Shown: one piece after another, positions 35,034 to 44,667 of the stretch
Position numbering within the stretch: position 1 is the stretch's first letter
Layout: every line of letters begins with the position of its first letter
NCBI RefSeq assembly: GCF_036250755.1
Contig: NZ_CP109583.1
Location: 9,053,750 to 9,117,749, forward strand
Direction of reading: 5' to 3'
DNA from: Streptomyces uncialis
GTDB lineage: Bacteria > Actinomycetota > Actinomycetes > Streptomycetales > Streptomycetaceae
DNA: 64,000 bases
Notes under the pieces: generated by a model
Seen by the model: the letters and a program-made list of their open reading frames with translations, nothing else
Told to the model about the DNA's origin: nothing
Database searches by the model: none
Program-made: the position numbers and the translations under genes

Positions 35034-35105
35034 TGGACACCTGGCCGACTGGAGAGCTGCCCGGCACGCCCTGGGGTCATGTGAACTTCAAGAATCGGAG
35101 GGCGA

Positions 35106-36977
35106 ATGCAGGATAAGCCCACAGCAGGGCTACAAGGGCAAGCGTTACTGGAATTCCGGATTCTGGGGCCTGTGCAGATGCTGGTCGGCGGCCGACCGAT
35201 CCCCCTGGCTGGCACCATGCAACGCGGCCTGCTGGCCGCCCTGCTGCTGTACGGCAACCGCACCGTACCGATAAGTCACCTCAACGAGGCACTGTGGGCG
35301 ACCAAGCCTCCGCGGACGGCGAAAGCCGGACTGCAGTGGCAGATCTCACGGCTGCGGAAGCTGCTTGACAACGCCGACCCGGACGGTGAGCGGCTCCGCT
35401 TTCAGCCACCAGGCTACATCCTACGCGTGGAGCCCGCCGAGCTGGACAGCGACCGCTTCGCCACGCTGGCAGCAAGCGGCAGCACCGCGCTAGCCCAAGG
35501 GGACCTCGAGCGGGCGGACCGCGATCTACGGGCGGCGACAGGGATGTGGAATGGTAAGGCACTCGAGGATGCCGAGGCGCCCAGGCTAGCCCGAGAGAGA
35601 GACCGCTGGCACACCATCTACATGGCAGCCCTGGAAGACCGCCTTGAGGTCGACCTCCGCTTCGGCCGCCACTACCAGCTGCTCGGTGAACTCGACGAGC
35701 TCGTCTCGGCGGACCCGCTGCGAGAGCGGCTCAGGGCCTTCCAGATGCTCGCGCTCTACCGCTCCGGCGACCCGGCTGGCGCCGTCAGGGTCTTCCACGA
35801 GTGCCGGAACACCCTCGTTGAGGAACTGGGGCTCGAACCTGGTGAGGAGCTGCAGCGGCTGCTGCGTTCCGTACTGAACCGCGAGACCCAACTCGACTTA
35901 CCGAGTGGTAACCGTGCGATCGCACCAGTGCAGGTGCCTGCCGAACTGCCAGCGGATATTCCCAGCTTCACCGGCCGCGAGTTCGAACTGGCAGCTCTGG
36001 ACACACTGCGCTCGGGTGGCGAGGACTTGCAAGCGCCGATCGCGCTGAGCGGACCCGCTGGAGCTGGCAAGACCGCGACGGTCATCCGCTGGGCACACCG
36101 GAACATCCGGCAGTTCCCTGACGGCCAACTGTTTGCGGACATGCGGGGGCACTGCCCCAACTCACCGGTGAGTCCGCTGCGTATCCTTACCCGGTTCCTG
36201 CACACACTCGGCCTCCCCAGACGTGAGATTCCAGACTGTCCGGGCGAGGCGGCGAGCTTGTACCGCACCATGCTGAGCAACCGCAAAATGCTGATCATCC
36301 TCGACGACGTGTACAGCGCCGAGCAGGTACGCCCTCTAGTACCCGGCCACCGGTCAAGTCTGCTCGTGCTGACCAGCCGACACCGGCTCAGCGGTTTGCA
36401 GGCCCGGGACGGGTTCCAACACCTAGGGCTCCGCGGTCTGAGCACTCAGGACTCACAAGCGTTGATGGAACGGCTGCTCGGCTCGGAGCGAGTGGCTGCT
36501 GAACCGGAGAACGTCGCCCGGTTGAACCACCTGTGCAGCGGGCTGCCGCTGGCCTTGCGGATCGCAGCCACCCGCCTGCGCCGTGAGTCCCCGGGCGAAG
36601 TGGGCGATCTGCTGAACGGCCTGTGTGGAGTGGACGGCCTTCGCCTGTTGGAGGTGGGCCAGGACGCCGGGGCGTCGGTACGAGTGTCGCTCGACCGGTC
36701 GTACACCCGGCTGCGGCACGGCGAGCAGCAGTTCTTCAAACGGCTCGGCCGGGGCTTCCCGCAGCAGATCAACTCGTGCTCGATCGCTGCGGAGTCAGCG
36801 ATGGGCGAAGTGGATAGTGGGCGACTGCTCGCTTCACTCGCCGAGGCCAGCATGATCCTGCCGATGGCGCCCGACCAGTACGAGATGCCGGATCTGATAC
36901 GGCTCTACGCGCAGGACAAGGCACGCCGAGAGAGTCAGCCATCCGAGACCACGATGCTGGAAGGGGCCGACCGATGA
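35106..36977 (+). CDS. SARP-family regulator with NB-ARC ATPase domain
   Basis: A 623-residue AfsR-like activator. Residues 15-110 form an OmpR-type winged helix (FRILGPVQMLVGG, LNEALWATKPPRTAK), residues 115-260 the bacterial transcriptional activation domain, and residues 285-600 an NB-ARC ATPase with P loop GPAGAGKT (316-323) and Walker B LIILDDV. The C-terminal TPR region of larger AfsR proteins is absent. SARPs activate biosynthetic clusters by binding direct heptamer repeats near -35. It is the likely pathway-specific activator. Its stop overlaps the next start by 4 bases. Confidence 0.93.
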   Translation: MQDKPTAGLQGQALLEFRILGPVQMLVGGRPIPLAGTMQRGLLAALLLYGNRTVPISHLNEALWATKPPRTAKAGLQWQISRLRKLLDNADPDGERLRFQPPGYILRVEPAELDSDRFATLAASGSTALAQGDLERADRDLRAATGMWNGKALEDAEAPRLARERDRWHTIYMAALEDRLEVDLRFGRHYQLLGELDELVSADPLRERLRAFQMLALYRSGDPAGAVRVFHECRNTLVEELGLEPGEELQRLLRSVLNRETQLDLPSGNRAIAPVQVPAELPADIPSFTGREFELAALDTLRSGGEDLQAPIALSGPAGAGKTATVIRWAHRNIRQFPDGQLFADMRGHCPNSPVSPLRILTRFLHTLGLPRREIPDCPGEAASLYRTMLSNRKMLIILDDVYSAEQVRPLVPGHRSSLLVLTSRHRLSGLQARDGFQHLGLRGLSTQDSQALMERLLGSERVAAEPENVARLNHLCSGLPLALRIAATRLRRESPGEVGDLLNGLCGVDGLRLLEVGQDAGASVRVSLDRSYTRLRHGEQQFFKRLGRGFPQQINSCSIAAESAMGEVDSGRLLASLAEASMILPMAPDQYEMPDLIRLYAQDKARRESQPSETTMLEGADR

Positions 36978-37810
36978 CGACCGCGAACGGGGCTTCACCG
37001 GATATTGAGTTCTTCTCCCTGTACGAAGAGGTCCGCGAGCCCGAGCTGGGGTCACCGGATCTGAAGGGGTCCTTGTCGGCTCGTGCGGCCCGGGTCTGCT
37101 CTCCCATTACGGCCGCCTCCGGGTTCGGCTGGCACATCTACCCGCCGGTCGATTTCGCGGTGCGCTGGGACGGCTTGGGCAGCGAGTGGTCCCTGCTCGA
37201 CGGAAACGACCCGGTCGCCTGGCAGTCCCTCAGCGGTGCCCAGGACGGGATGCTGCCGCAGGCAGCCGCCGTCCGGGCCTCAGCGGAGAAGGCCGGGCTT
37301 GAGGGTGTGGACGTGTTCGACAAGTACGGCGGTGCGCCGCCATTCATCCAGGCCGACCCGCGCAACCCGCACATGTTGGAGGTGATCACCGGACTGCTAG
37401 CCCGAACCCCGGCGAACCTCTGGCTGCTCGTGCGCGACGTCCCTAACTGGCCGCGGGCGGGCGATCACCAGATCCTCGAAGGCATCATCGAAACTGACTG
37501 GTACCGCGCCTACTTGCCGACGATGGTGCGCCTGACCCAGCAAAACCGCATAGTGCGATTCCACCGGCACATACCGATCATGGCTGTCCAGCCGATCGCC
37601 CGCAGCACCGTGCAGATGGCACGACGCCCGGCGGCGACGTACCGCGGCGTTGCCAATTTCCCAGACGGCGTCTGGAAGGAGTTCGTGAGCTGGCGCAAGC
37701 GCAAGCAGGACCCACAGAACCGTGCGGCGTACGTCCGCGAGCAGCGAGAACGCAACAAGAAGGGTTCTAGGTCGCGCCCCGAACCGGAGCAGCCCCCCAC
37801 CGCCGACTGA
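36974..37810 (+). CDS. DUF6065-like protein
   Basis: A 278-residue protein without a known function. It resembles the DUF6065 family: GFGWHIYPPVDFAVRWDG, LLARTPANLWLLVRDVPNWP, ILEGIIETDW and VRFHRHIPIMAVQP. Such proteins occur next to natural-product enzymes, but I know of no assigned reaction. The C-terminal 60 residues are Lys/Arg-rich (WRKRKQDPQNRAAYVREQRE). The start is coupled to the SARP stop. The fold and role are open questions. Confidence 0.65.
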   Translation: MTTANGASPDIEFFSLYEEVREPELGSPDLKGSLSARAARVCSPITAASGFGWHIYPPVDFAVRWDGLGSEWSLLDGNDPVAWQSLSGAQDGMLPQAAAVRASAEKAGLEGVDVFDKYGGAPPFIQADPRNPHMLEVITGLLARTPANLWLLVRDVPNWPRAGDHQILEGIIETDWYRAYLPTMVRLTQQNRIVRFHRHIPIMAVQPIARSTVQMARRPAATYRGVANFPDGVWKEFVSWRKRKQDPQNRAAYVREQRERNKKGSRSRPEPEQPPTAD

Positions 37811-37825
37811 CTCGAGGAGGATTCG

Positions 37826-38377
37826 ATGGTCCGCAAACACGTGGTGACCAGCGGCGGCCGGGTGCTGCTGCTGGAGGAGATGACGAAGGACCAAGCACGC
37901 GACATAGCGCGCGAATTCTATCGGGAAGTGGGCGGCGCGAACTTCTTCCAAAGGCTGTGCTCGGCCTTCTACCAGCTGGCGACGGCGGATCCGGTGCTCG
38001 CGCCGATGTTCCCCGGCAAGGCGGAGGACCATGCGCGCCGGCTGGCCGACCACTTCAACCGGATGTACGGCACACCAGATCTGTCCGAAGGCTGGGACCA
38101 GCGCTTCCTCGCCTCCCATCTGCATGTGGTCATCGGTAACCAGCACCGGCGCCGGTGGCTGACGCTGATGCGCGCAGCAGGTGAGGAAATTAATGCTCCT
38201 GACCCCTGGTTCTCCGACTTTATGACAACCATGACCAACGGAAGCGGTGCGATCACTGCGGCGAGCCGGGGAGCCGCGATAGCCCGCGGCCTCGATCTCG
38301 ACCGTGAGGGCACCGTGATTGGCCAGCGCCGAACCAGCGCAGCCCCAGCGACGAGCGACGAGGAGAACCTGCAGTGA
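37826..38377 (+). CDS. Truncated haemoglobin-like protein
   Basis: A 183-residue globin of the truncated (group II/III) type. Helical segments FFQRLCSAFYQLATADPVLA, PMFPG, HARRLADHFNRMYG and HLHVVIGNQHRRRWLTLM align with the B-to-G helices. The proximal haem histidine is probably His in HLHVVI. Truncated globins bind O2 or NO; in biosynthetic clusters they could supply O2 to oxygenases or take part in N-oxide chemistry (inference). GAGGAGG precedes the ATG, and the stop overlaps the methyltransferase start by 4 bases. Confidence 0.82.
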   Translation: MVRKHVVTSGGRVLLLEEMTKDQARDIAREFYREVGGANFFQRLCSAFYQLATADPVLAPMFPGKAEDHARRLADHFNRMYGTPDLSEGWDQRFLASHLHVVIGNQHRRRWLTLMRAAGEEINAPDPWFSDFMTTMTNGSGAITAASRGAAIARGLDLDREGTVIGQRRTSAAPATSDEENLQ

Positions 38378-39051
38378 GCCAGACCGGAACGGGTACCACG
38401 GGCGCCTACGAGCACTGGGACCAGCAATGGCGGCAGGATCCGGCGATCGCAGAGTGGTCGCGGGCCGACCCCGACGTCGTCGCCGTCGGCACTCGCATTC
38501 GTGACCGAGGCGGCCAGCGCAGCCTGGACGTCGGCTGCGGGGTCGGACGGCACACGCTGGCGCTGGCGAGTCTCGGCTTTGAGTCTTACGGCGTCGACCG
38601 CAGTGAGGCTGGCCTCGAGCGCGTCCTCCAGGAGGCCAACCGCCGCGGAGCGACAGTTGAGTTGCGGTCCGCCGACATGACTTCCTTGCCCTTCCCTGGA
38701 GGCAGTTTCGACTTCGTCGTCGCCTGGAACGTCGTCTATCACGGCACCGCCGAGGATGCCGCCCGGGCGATCGCCGAGGTGACACGGGTGCTGCGCCCGG
38801 GCGGCCGCTACCTGAGCACCATGTTGTCCAAGCGCAACGTTGAGTTCGGCAAAGGACAGGAGATCGCAGCCGACACCTTCGTCCAGCCGGGCGGTCCTCA
38901 GGACAAAGCCCACCCCCACCTGTACTGCGATGCCGACGACCTGCTTGCACTGCACCCTGGGTTGGCCCTGCTGTCCGCCGTGGATCGCGAGCACAGTGCC
39001 TCCGGCTCGTACCACTGGCATCTCCAGTTTGACAAACCCGTCAGTATCTGA
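38374..39051 (+). CDS. SAM-dependent methyltransferase (class I)
   Basis: A 225-residue Rossmann-fold methyltransferase. Motif I is LDVGCGVGRH (51-60), with GVDRSEAGL as the adenosine-binding strand, VELRSADMTSLPFPGGSFDF as motif II/III and VTRVLRPGGRYLSTML after it. In phosphonate clusters such enzymes often O-methylate the phosphonate or a carboxylate, which would fit here. The GTG start is coupled to the globin stop. Its 3' end overlaps the convergent aldehyde dehydrogenase by 11 bases. Confidence 0.9.
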   Translation: MSQTGTGTTGAYEHWDQQWRQDPAIAEWSRADPDVVAVGTRIRDRGGQRSLDVGCGVGRHTLALASLGFESYGVDRSEAGLERVLQEANRRGATVELRSADMTSLPFPGGSFDFVVAWNVVYHGTAEDAARAIAEVTRVLRPGGRYLSTMLSKRNVEFGKGQEIAADTFVQPGGPQDKAHPHLYCDADDLLALHPGLALLSAVDREHSASGSYHWHLQFDKPVSI

Positions 39052-40489
39052 GGCACACCGACCGCAGCTCCGTGAAAAAGTCCATCACCTCGGGAGAGCA
39101 CTCAGGAGGCCCGAACTGCGACATCTTGGTGCCCATGTGAGGCATGTGTGCGTACGCCCCCACCGTCGGGCGGTTGACGTGCACCATGCCTGCCTTCAGC
39201 CGCTGCACCGTATCGTGTGCGCTTGCCAAGTCGCGGGTGAACACGGCGGCGGACAGCCCATAGGGAACGGAGTTCGCGATGCTGACAGCCTCGGCCGCGC
39301 CCTTGGCGACGATGACCGATACCACTGGTCCGAATACCTCACCGCGGACGAGATCCGAATCGGCCGGCACATCAGACATCACCACGGGGCGCATGAAGTG
39401 CCCGGCGGGCAGTTCTGCGGGCAGCGGCTCGTCACCCGAGCGGATCCGCGCCCCGTGGGCACGTGCCTGCTCGACGGCGGAGCGGCACCGGCGCAGCGCA
39501 CTGTCGCTGACCACTGGTCCCATGTCAGTGCCCGCGTTGTCCGCCGGGCCCACCCGTAGTCGGCGCGCACGCTCCACTAGGGCCGTCAGCAGCTTGTCAA
39601 AGACCGCAGTGTCCACGATGACCCGGCTCGTGGCGCTGCACCGCTGCCCGGCCTGCCCGAATGCTCCCGAGACCACGGCGTCGGCGGCCGCGTCCAGATC
39701 GGCGTCGGGCAGCACCAGTACTGCGTTGTTGCCGCCGAGCTCCAACTGCGTGGGCAGCAGCCGCGGCGCCGCCGCAGTCTGGATGGCCAGCCCCACCGGA
39801 ACGGATCCGGTGAAGGAAACTCCAGCAATTCGCGGATGAGCCACGATCGCCGTGCCTGCTTCCCTGCCACCAAGGAGCAAATTTAGCACTCCGGCCGGCA
39901 GGCCGGCCTCGTGGAACACCTCAGCAAGGAGCGCCGACGTCCATGGGGCGAGAGGCGACGGCTTCAACACCACGGTGCAACCGGCCACCAGCGCGGCCGC
40001 CGTCTTCCACGCTGGTATGGCGAGCGGAAAGTTCCACGGCGTGATCAGGCCGACCGCGCCCAGCGGAGCCCGGTATGTGTAGGCAAACGTACGAGAGTCG
40101 TCGGCTGGCATCGTGGCACCGTTCAACCGCCGTGCCTCGCCAGCAAGGAACTTGAGGATCTCGCCGCTACGGGTGACCTCCGCCAGGGCCTCACGAGTCA
40201 GTTTGCCTTGCTCCCGGACGATCGCCGCCGCGAACTCCGTGGCACGTTCGGCAAGCAACTCAGCGGAGCGGTAGATCAGCGCCCCGCGGGCGACCGGGCC
40301 GAGGTCGCGCCATGTGGCGCCAGCTTCTTCAGCCGCTTCCACGGCGACCGAGGCGTCCTCGGCGGTGGAGTCGGCGAATTGACCAATGACATCGTCGACG
40401 CACGACGGGTTGATGTTGGGAACTGTGCTGCCGTCGGTAGCTGGACGCCACTCGCCGTTGATGAAGTTCAGACCATAACGCCGTTCCAT
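39041..40489 (-). CDS. Aldehyde dehydrogenase, probable phosphonoacetaldehyde dehydrogenase
   Basis: A 482-residue NAD(P)-dependent aldehyde dehydrogenase. Visible are PWNFPLAIPAWKTAAAL, the cofactor motif FTGSVPVG, the general base Glu250 (QLELGGNN) and the catalytic Cys284 (GQAGQRCSATSR). Phosphonoacetaldehyde made by the cluster decarboxylase is the obvious candidate substrate, giving phosphonoacetate as in other phosphonate routes. The ATG at 40489 gives family length; a longer in-frame extension is antisense to the HIT gene and rejected. It is transcribed against the plus-strand cluster genes. Confidence 0.9.
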   Translation of the reverse strand: MERRYGLNFINGEWRPATDGSTVPNINPSCVDDVIGQFADSTAEDASVAVEAAEEAGATWRDLGPVARGALIYRSAELLAERATEFAAAIVREQGKLTREALAEVTRSGEILKFLAGEARRLNGATMPADDSRTFAYTYRAPLGAVGLITPWNFPLAIPAWKTAAALVAGCTVVLKPSPLAPWTSALLAEVFHEAGLPAGVLNLLLGGREAGTAIVAHPRIAGVSFTGSVPVGLAIQTAAAPRLLPTQLELGGNNAVLVLPDADLDAAADAVVSGAFGQAGQRCSATSRVIVDTAVFDKLLTALVERARRLRVGPADNAGTDMGPVVSDSALRRCRSAVEQARAHGARIRSGDEPLPAELPAGHFMRPVVMSDVPADSDLVRGEVFGPVVSVIVAKGAAEAVSIANSVPYGLSAAVFTRDLASAHDTVQRLKAGMVHVNRPTVGAYAHMPHMGTKMSQFGPPECSPEVMDFFTELRSVCLRY

Positions 40490-40610
40490 ACGCCGATTAG
40501 ATCGGGCACTACCTGGCACGGGCAATACTCTGTGAGCACCTGCGTCACACAACTCGACTGACATGCCGCACAGCTCGACCAACATACGGTATAGAAGGGA
40601 CGCTTCGGTG

Positions 40611-41051
40611 ATGAACGAAGATCCGTGCATGCTGTGCCACGTGGAGGAGGCGGATGCCTTCTTCCAACGCCGCCGCGTATGGCAGGATGAGCACTGGCGG
40701 CTCTCCATCGTCCTGCAGGGTGCCGTGGCGGGCTTCGCCCACCTTGAACCCCTACGCCACATCCCCTTCATCACCGACCTCGACGGGCCGGAAGCGGCAT
40801 CCCTGGGACCGGCCTTGTCCCGGGCCACGGCCGGTATCCAGACCGCCACCACGGCGGACAAGGTATATGTGTACGTGTTCGGCGACCGCGTGCCCCACCT
40901 TCACTTCAACTTGGCGCCACACCATCCTGGCGGCCCGTTGATCGGCGGCCCCGGCATGCTCCGCCCGGACGCGGAACTCACCGCCCCGGCCGAGCATCAC
41001 GCCATGGCCGCAGCCATCGAGAAGGCATTGAGCACCCCGGAAGTCCGATAG
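40611..41051 (+). CDS. HIT-family (histidine triad) nucleotide-binding protein
   Basis: A 146-residue HIT-like protein. It has CMLCH near the N terminus (Cys6, Cys9), ILxDLDGPE-like spacing and the triad region VPHLHFNLAPHH. His96 and the likely nucleophile His98 are kept, but the third triad position is Asn100. HIT proteins hydrolyse or transfer nucleotides from NMP-linked substrates. With the NDK-like and nucleotidyltransferase-like proteins it may remove a nucleotide from an intermediate. GAAGGGA precedes the start by 10 bases. It marks the right edge of the cluster. Confidence 0.8.
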   Translation: MNEDPCMLCHVEEADAFFQRRRVWQDEHWRLSIVLQGAVAGFAHLEPLRHIPFITDLDGPEAASLGPALSRATAGIQTATTADKVYVYVFGDRVPHLHFNLAPHHPGGPLIGGPGMLRPDAELTAPAEHHAMAAAIEKALSTPEVR

Positions 41052-41942
41052 GCCATGAGCGCAACGCTCCACCGGTGGCGATCCAAGGAGATCGGTGTGA
41101 CGATCCGTATTGCATCTTTTCCGCCGAGGACTGAAAGCCGTCCGCCAGTTTCACCAGTGCGAAGGCCACCTCGACGTACCCCCAGAGGTTGATTTCGCCT
41201 TTAGTGCCCAGTTGTGGATGCCTTTCTTCCGCGTGTCGGTGTGTTGCCGAAGTGCCTGTCGGTTGATCTGAGTCCTGTGATCCGGGCGGGGTGACGGATG
41301 AGGCTGGAGACGGCTCGCGCCTGTCTCATTCCAAGACGCCTGATTCTGTCCCATGCTTCCACGGACCAGAACGCACACCTGAGCGCACTGGCCTGCTGGC
41401 GGTACGTCAGGGTCATGGAGAGACGGCACGCGTATCCCAAATCATGCGATGGTGTCGATCCGTGCCCGGCGGCCGCACGACGGGTCGTGGGGAAACCTGT
41501 CGTCGGACTCGATGCTGGCCCACATCGTCGTGGCCGTCACCCTCTACACCCTTCACTCCACGGAGGAGGCGTCCACTCGGGTAGGCGTGGGAGCCGCGCG
41601 AGGTGACCCCCGGCCGACGGCCTGTGATGGCGATCGCGGGCATAGACCGGCGGCGGCTGATTGGCTGGCAGTCGACCCGACACCGAAGTCGAAGGCGGTC
41701 AGGAAGGCCGAACTGCGTAAGCACCGGCGGCGGCTCCGGGACGCCGGACGCCGCCGGCTTGCCGCCGGGCAGTCACGCCGGCCCCGGTCCCCGCAGAACC
41801 GGATCGGCAACGCCGCCGCGCGCCGCGATGCCCGCGCCCTGTCCCGGATCCGCCACTCCAACGTCTGGCTGTGGCGACGACGCGGTCAGACCCCGCGTAC
41901 CCCGACCGCATACCCCGACCGACCTATGGAAAGGGATGGCGC
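41052..41942. other. Right flank of the cluster, no secure gene
   Basis: Several overlapping frames are open but none has a clear ribosome site plus motif. A very basic plus-strand frame (near 41690-41930, KAVRKAELRKHRRRLRDAG) could be a small protein or a relic upstream of the next gene. Confidence 0.45.
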
Positions 41943-42291
41943 ATGCCCATCATCGGCCCCGGCCCCGACGACCCCGGGAACGACGGCTGGGGGTCCCTGC
42001 TGGGAGGACCAGGACACCCCGTTCCGGCGCCGGCTCCACGCAAAGCTCGCCGCGGCCGGATTCGAGTGCGCGGCCGATGCCGCCATCATGTACGCGCCCG
42101 CCAACCGGTACCACGGCCTCGACGACACCCAGATGGGCCTGATCGCCACCCTCACCGGCGCCAGCTACGACACCGTACGGGCCGCCCACAAGGCCGACCT
42201 CGCCGCGTGGTCCCGCGAGCGGCAGCTCCGCGACCACCCCGACCTCGCCGTCCTCGACGCGGACCTGGACCGCATCCGGCACCGCATCTGA
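41943..42291 (+). pseudogene. Small actinobacterial hypothetical gene with a frameshift
   Basis: The ATG at 41943 has GAAAGGGA 6 bases upstream and begins MPIIGPGPDDPGNDGWGSLL. After about 25 codons the coherent protein continues in another frame as TPFRRRLHAKLAAAGFECAA, YAPANRYHGLDDTQMGLIA and LAAWSRERQLRDHPDLAVLD. A one-base shift near 42010-42030 separates the parts. The function is unknown; it could be a sequencing error rather than a true lesion. Confidence 0.5.
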
Positions 42292-42608
<317 letters not shown>

Positions 42609-43160
42609 TCAGGTGAGGAGCCAGTCGAGGAGGCCGGTCACGAGGAGAAGAGACAACGCGGCGGAGCTTGTGACGGCCATGACGGCGGCGTAGAGGCCGA
42701 GGCCCGCGAATCTGCCGCGCCGGGCGGACTTGCCGAGCCAGGCGGCCGTCGCGCCGTACAGGCCGGCCAGGAGCAGGGCCAGCGCGATGGTGAAAGCTAC
42801 GGTGACGGCGGAGCGTTCGTAGGCGGTGGCTTCGGCCAGCCGGACCTCCACCTGTTCTCCTCCGGTGTACGGCTCCCGGGGCGAACCCAACTCCACCCCG
42901 TTTCGGTGTTCCGTGCCGTCGGCGGGGGCGAAGGAGCCCTCGCACCTGCGGTTCGTTTCGGTGGCGTAGCAGCGTGACACGGTGAACACGCCGTCGGCCG
43001 GCCCGATACCGGCCGCCGCGCCGACCGGGCCGACACTCGTCCACACCGCTCCGATCGCCATCATCGCGCACACCACCGCACCCGCGCCCCCCAGCACCCT
43101 CCACCTCCATACCCGTGCCCGGGTCCGTCCTGCGGTCCGAATCCGCGGTATCCGCTTCAT
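42609..43160 (-). CDS. Small membrane protein with extracytoplasmic loop
   Basis: A 183-residue protein. One membrane helix lies near residues 18-45 (VLGGAGAVVCAMMAIGAVW). A soluble part with two cysteines (SRCYATETNRRCEGSF) follows, and two more helices end the protein (VAFTIALALLLAGLYG and AVMAVTSSAALSLLLVTGLL). The start at 43160 has GGAGGT 8 bases upstream. No family was recognised; the cysteines may form a disulfide outside the cell. Confidence 0.75.
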   Translation of the reverse strand: MKRIPRIRTAGRTRARVWRWRVLGGAGAVVCAMMAIGAVWTSVGPVGAAAGIGPADGVFTVSRCYATETNRRCEGSFAPADGTEHRNGVELGSPREPYTGGEQVEVRLAEATAYERSAVTVAFTIALALLLAGLYGATAAWLGKSARRGRFAGLGLYAAVMAVTSSAALSLLLVTGLLDWLLT

Positions 43161-43394
43161 CCCGCCCCACCTCCGGCGTCTGGAGTCCCCGCCACCCCCG
43201 GACGCCAAACCCCGCACGCACACGACCGGGAGCCGAAAAGCACCGCCGCGGCTGGGTTCCGTCGGCGGCCCTGACCGGAAACCCTCACCGGCGGCCGGGA
43301 AGCCATCGGACCGCGCAGCGGGACGGACCCCGAAGTCCCCGTGCCACCGCGCGGACCGATTCCGTTCTTGAGCGCCGGAGGCTCGCATGGCACG

Positions 43395-44015
43395 TCAGCG
43401 GTGAGTGCGGGACATCCCAGCCGGTGCCCGCAGTGACGATGCCGAGTACCCGCCCGTGCCGTGCCCGGCGATGTCGCGCACTCCCCGGTCCGGGTCCCCG
43501 GTGGCAGGGGCGGGTCGACGGCGTACCGGCTCAGTCCCTGCTTGGGATCTGCCAGATGCTGCGGCACGTCCGGTGCCTGCGCAGTGCCCGCACGCTCCGG
43601 CGAGATGGTCGCCGTAGACGCCGGACCCGGTCGCCACCGCTTGTCGGGCCAGGGTCACGAGCCCCGACGCGAGCCGTTCGTCCAGCGGGATCACACCGTC
43701 CGCCCATCCGACCGACACCGTCATGAACAGCGGCGCGAGACCGTCCAGTCCCCGGAAGGTCTCGGCCAGCCGTGGCAGGAGTGGTGCCAGCCGCTGCGCG
43801 AGGTGCGCCTCGCTCGGCCGGTTCCAGGGGATCGGGACCCGGGTCCGGAGCAGGACGTCGCTGGTGTCCTGGACGGACAGGAGCGCGACTGCGGTGTCCT
43901 CCCGCACCGGCCGTGGGGTGAGCGGGTGGGTGGGGACCGCCTCGCCCAGGGCCCGCCACAGCACATACGCCGTGGTGTCCGACTCGATCAGCATCTCCAC
44001 CTCGGGGTCCAGCAC
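43395..44015 (-). CDS. Hypothetical protein
   Basis: A 206-residue protein from a GTG at 44015, preceded by AGGAGA. The first 145 residues look protein-like (EMLIESDTTAYVLWRALGEA, FRGLDGLAPLFMTVSVGWAD, DERLASGLVTLARQAVATGS). The last 60 are low complexity, so the true end may have been altered by a frameshift near 43620. I do not recognise the family. It is the neighbour of the small membrane protein on the same strand but 235 bases away. Confidence 0.55.
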   Translation of the reverse strand: MLDPEVEMLIESDTTAYVLWRALGEAVPTHPLTPRPVREDTAVALLSVQDTSDVLLRTRVPIPWNRPSEAHLAQRLAPLLPRLAETFRGLDGLAPLFMTVSVGWADGVIPLDERLASGLVTLARQAVATGSGVYGDHLAGACGHCAGTGRAAASGRSQAGTEPVRRRPAPATGDPDRGVRDIAGHGTGGYSASSLRAPAGMSRTHR

Positions 44016-44667
44016 GGGCGCACTCTCCTGAAGTCGCAGGGGGCTTCTCCGGCAGGGTCCCCGACCCGGCGGCCCCGCACAGGCCCCGGCAACGAACCTG
44101 TGTTCTTCCTCCCGCCCAGCGGGCAACAACCTTCTCCACGGCTCCATCCGGCGGGCCCGCGCGAGCGGTGGCGACGCGCGAGACCGCGCCGGGCGGCCCG
44201 GAGCCCGGCTACCGCCGCGGCGGTGCCCGGCCTTGCCGTCCGGCCCCGCCCACCAACCTCTGCGCCCGGTCCGGCGGCCCCCGGCAGGTCCCGGCGAGCT
44301 GGCTGCGTCCCGGCCTCCGGGCGGGGACGCGGGGGAGCGGGAAGAGCTGCGCACCAACTACTGGGCGTGCTCACCGGCCTTGAAGGATCTTGCTGCTGGG
44401 CTTGACCATCAGCAAGATCCCTTCACCGGACCGGCGGTCCGCCGAACACGAACCCTGTCTCGGCGACGGGGTCGCACAGAGAACCTGTCCGGCCCCAGGG
44501 ACCGCAGAGCGAGACGAAGCCCGCCCGATGCTTCTCAGGCATCAGCGGTGAGGCGTATTCCGTTTCCGCCCCCGCGGACCGGTCTTGTTACCTTCTCCCG
44601 TCGGCACTCGTCATGAGAGCGACGACCGCACACGAACGGTCGCATCGACGAGTGGATCGAGAGCAGG
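44016..44667. other. Intergenic region
   Basis: No gene is supported in this 652-base gap. A near-perfect long hairpin at 44382-44424 is listed separately. Confidence 0.5.
44382..44424. terminator. Long hairpin, terminator-like
   Basis: GAAGGATCTTGCTG pairs with CAGCAAGATCCCTTC (one bulge) across a 14-base loop. Unlike most of the window it is AT-richer and could be a terminator or the end of a lost element. Confidence 0.45.

Noticed and set aside
39041..40861. 606-codon aldehyde dehydrogenase frame
   Set aside because: The first 124 codons are antisense to the HIT gene. The ATG at 40489 gives the family length.
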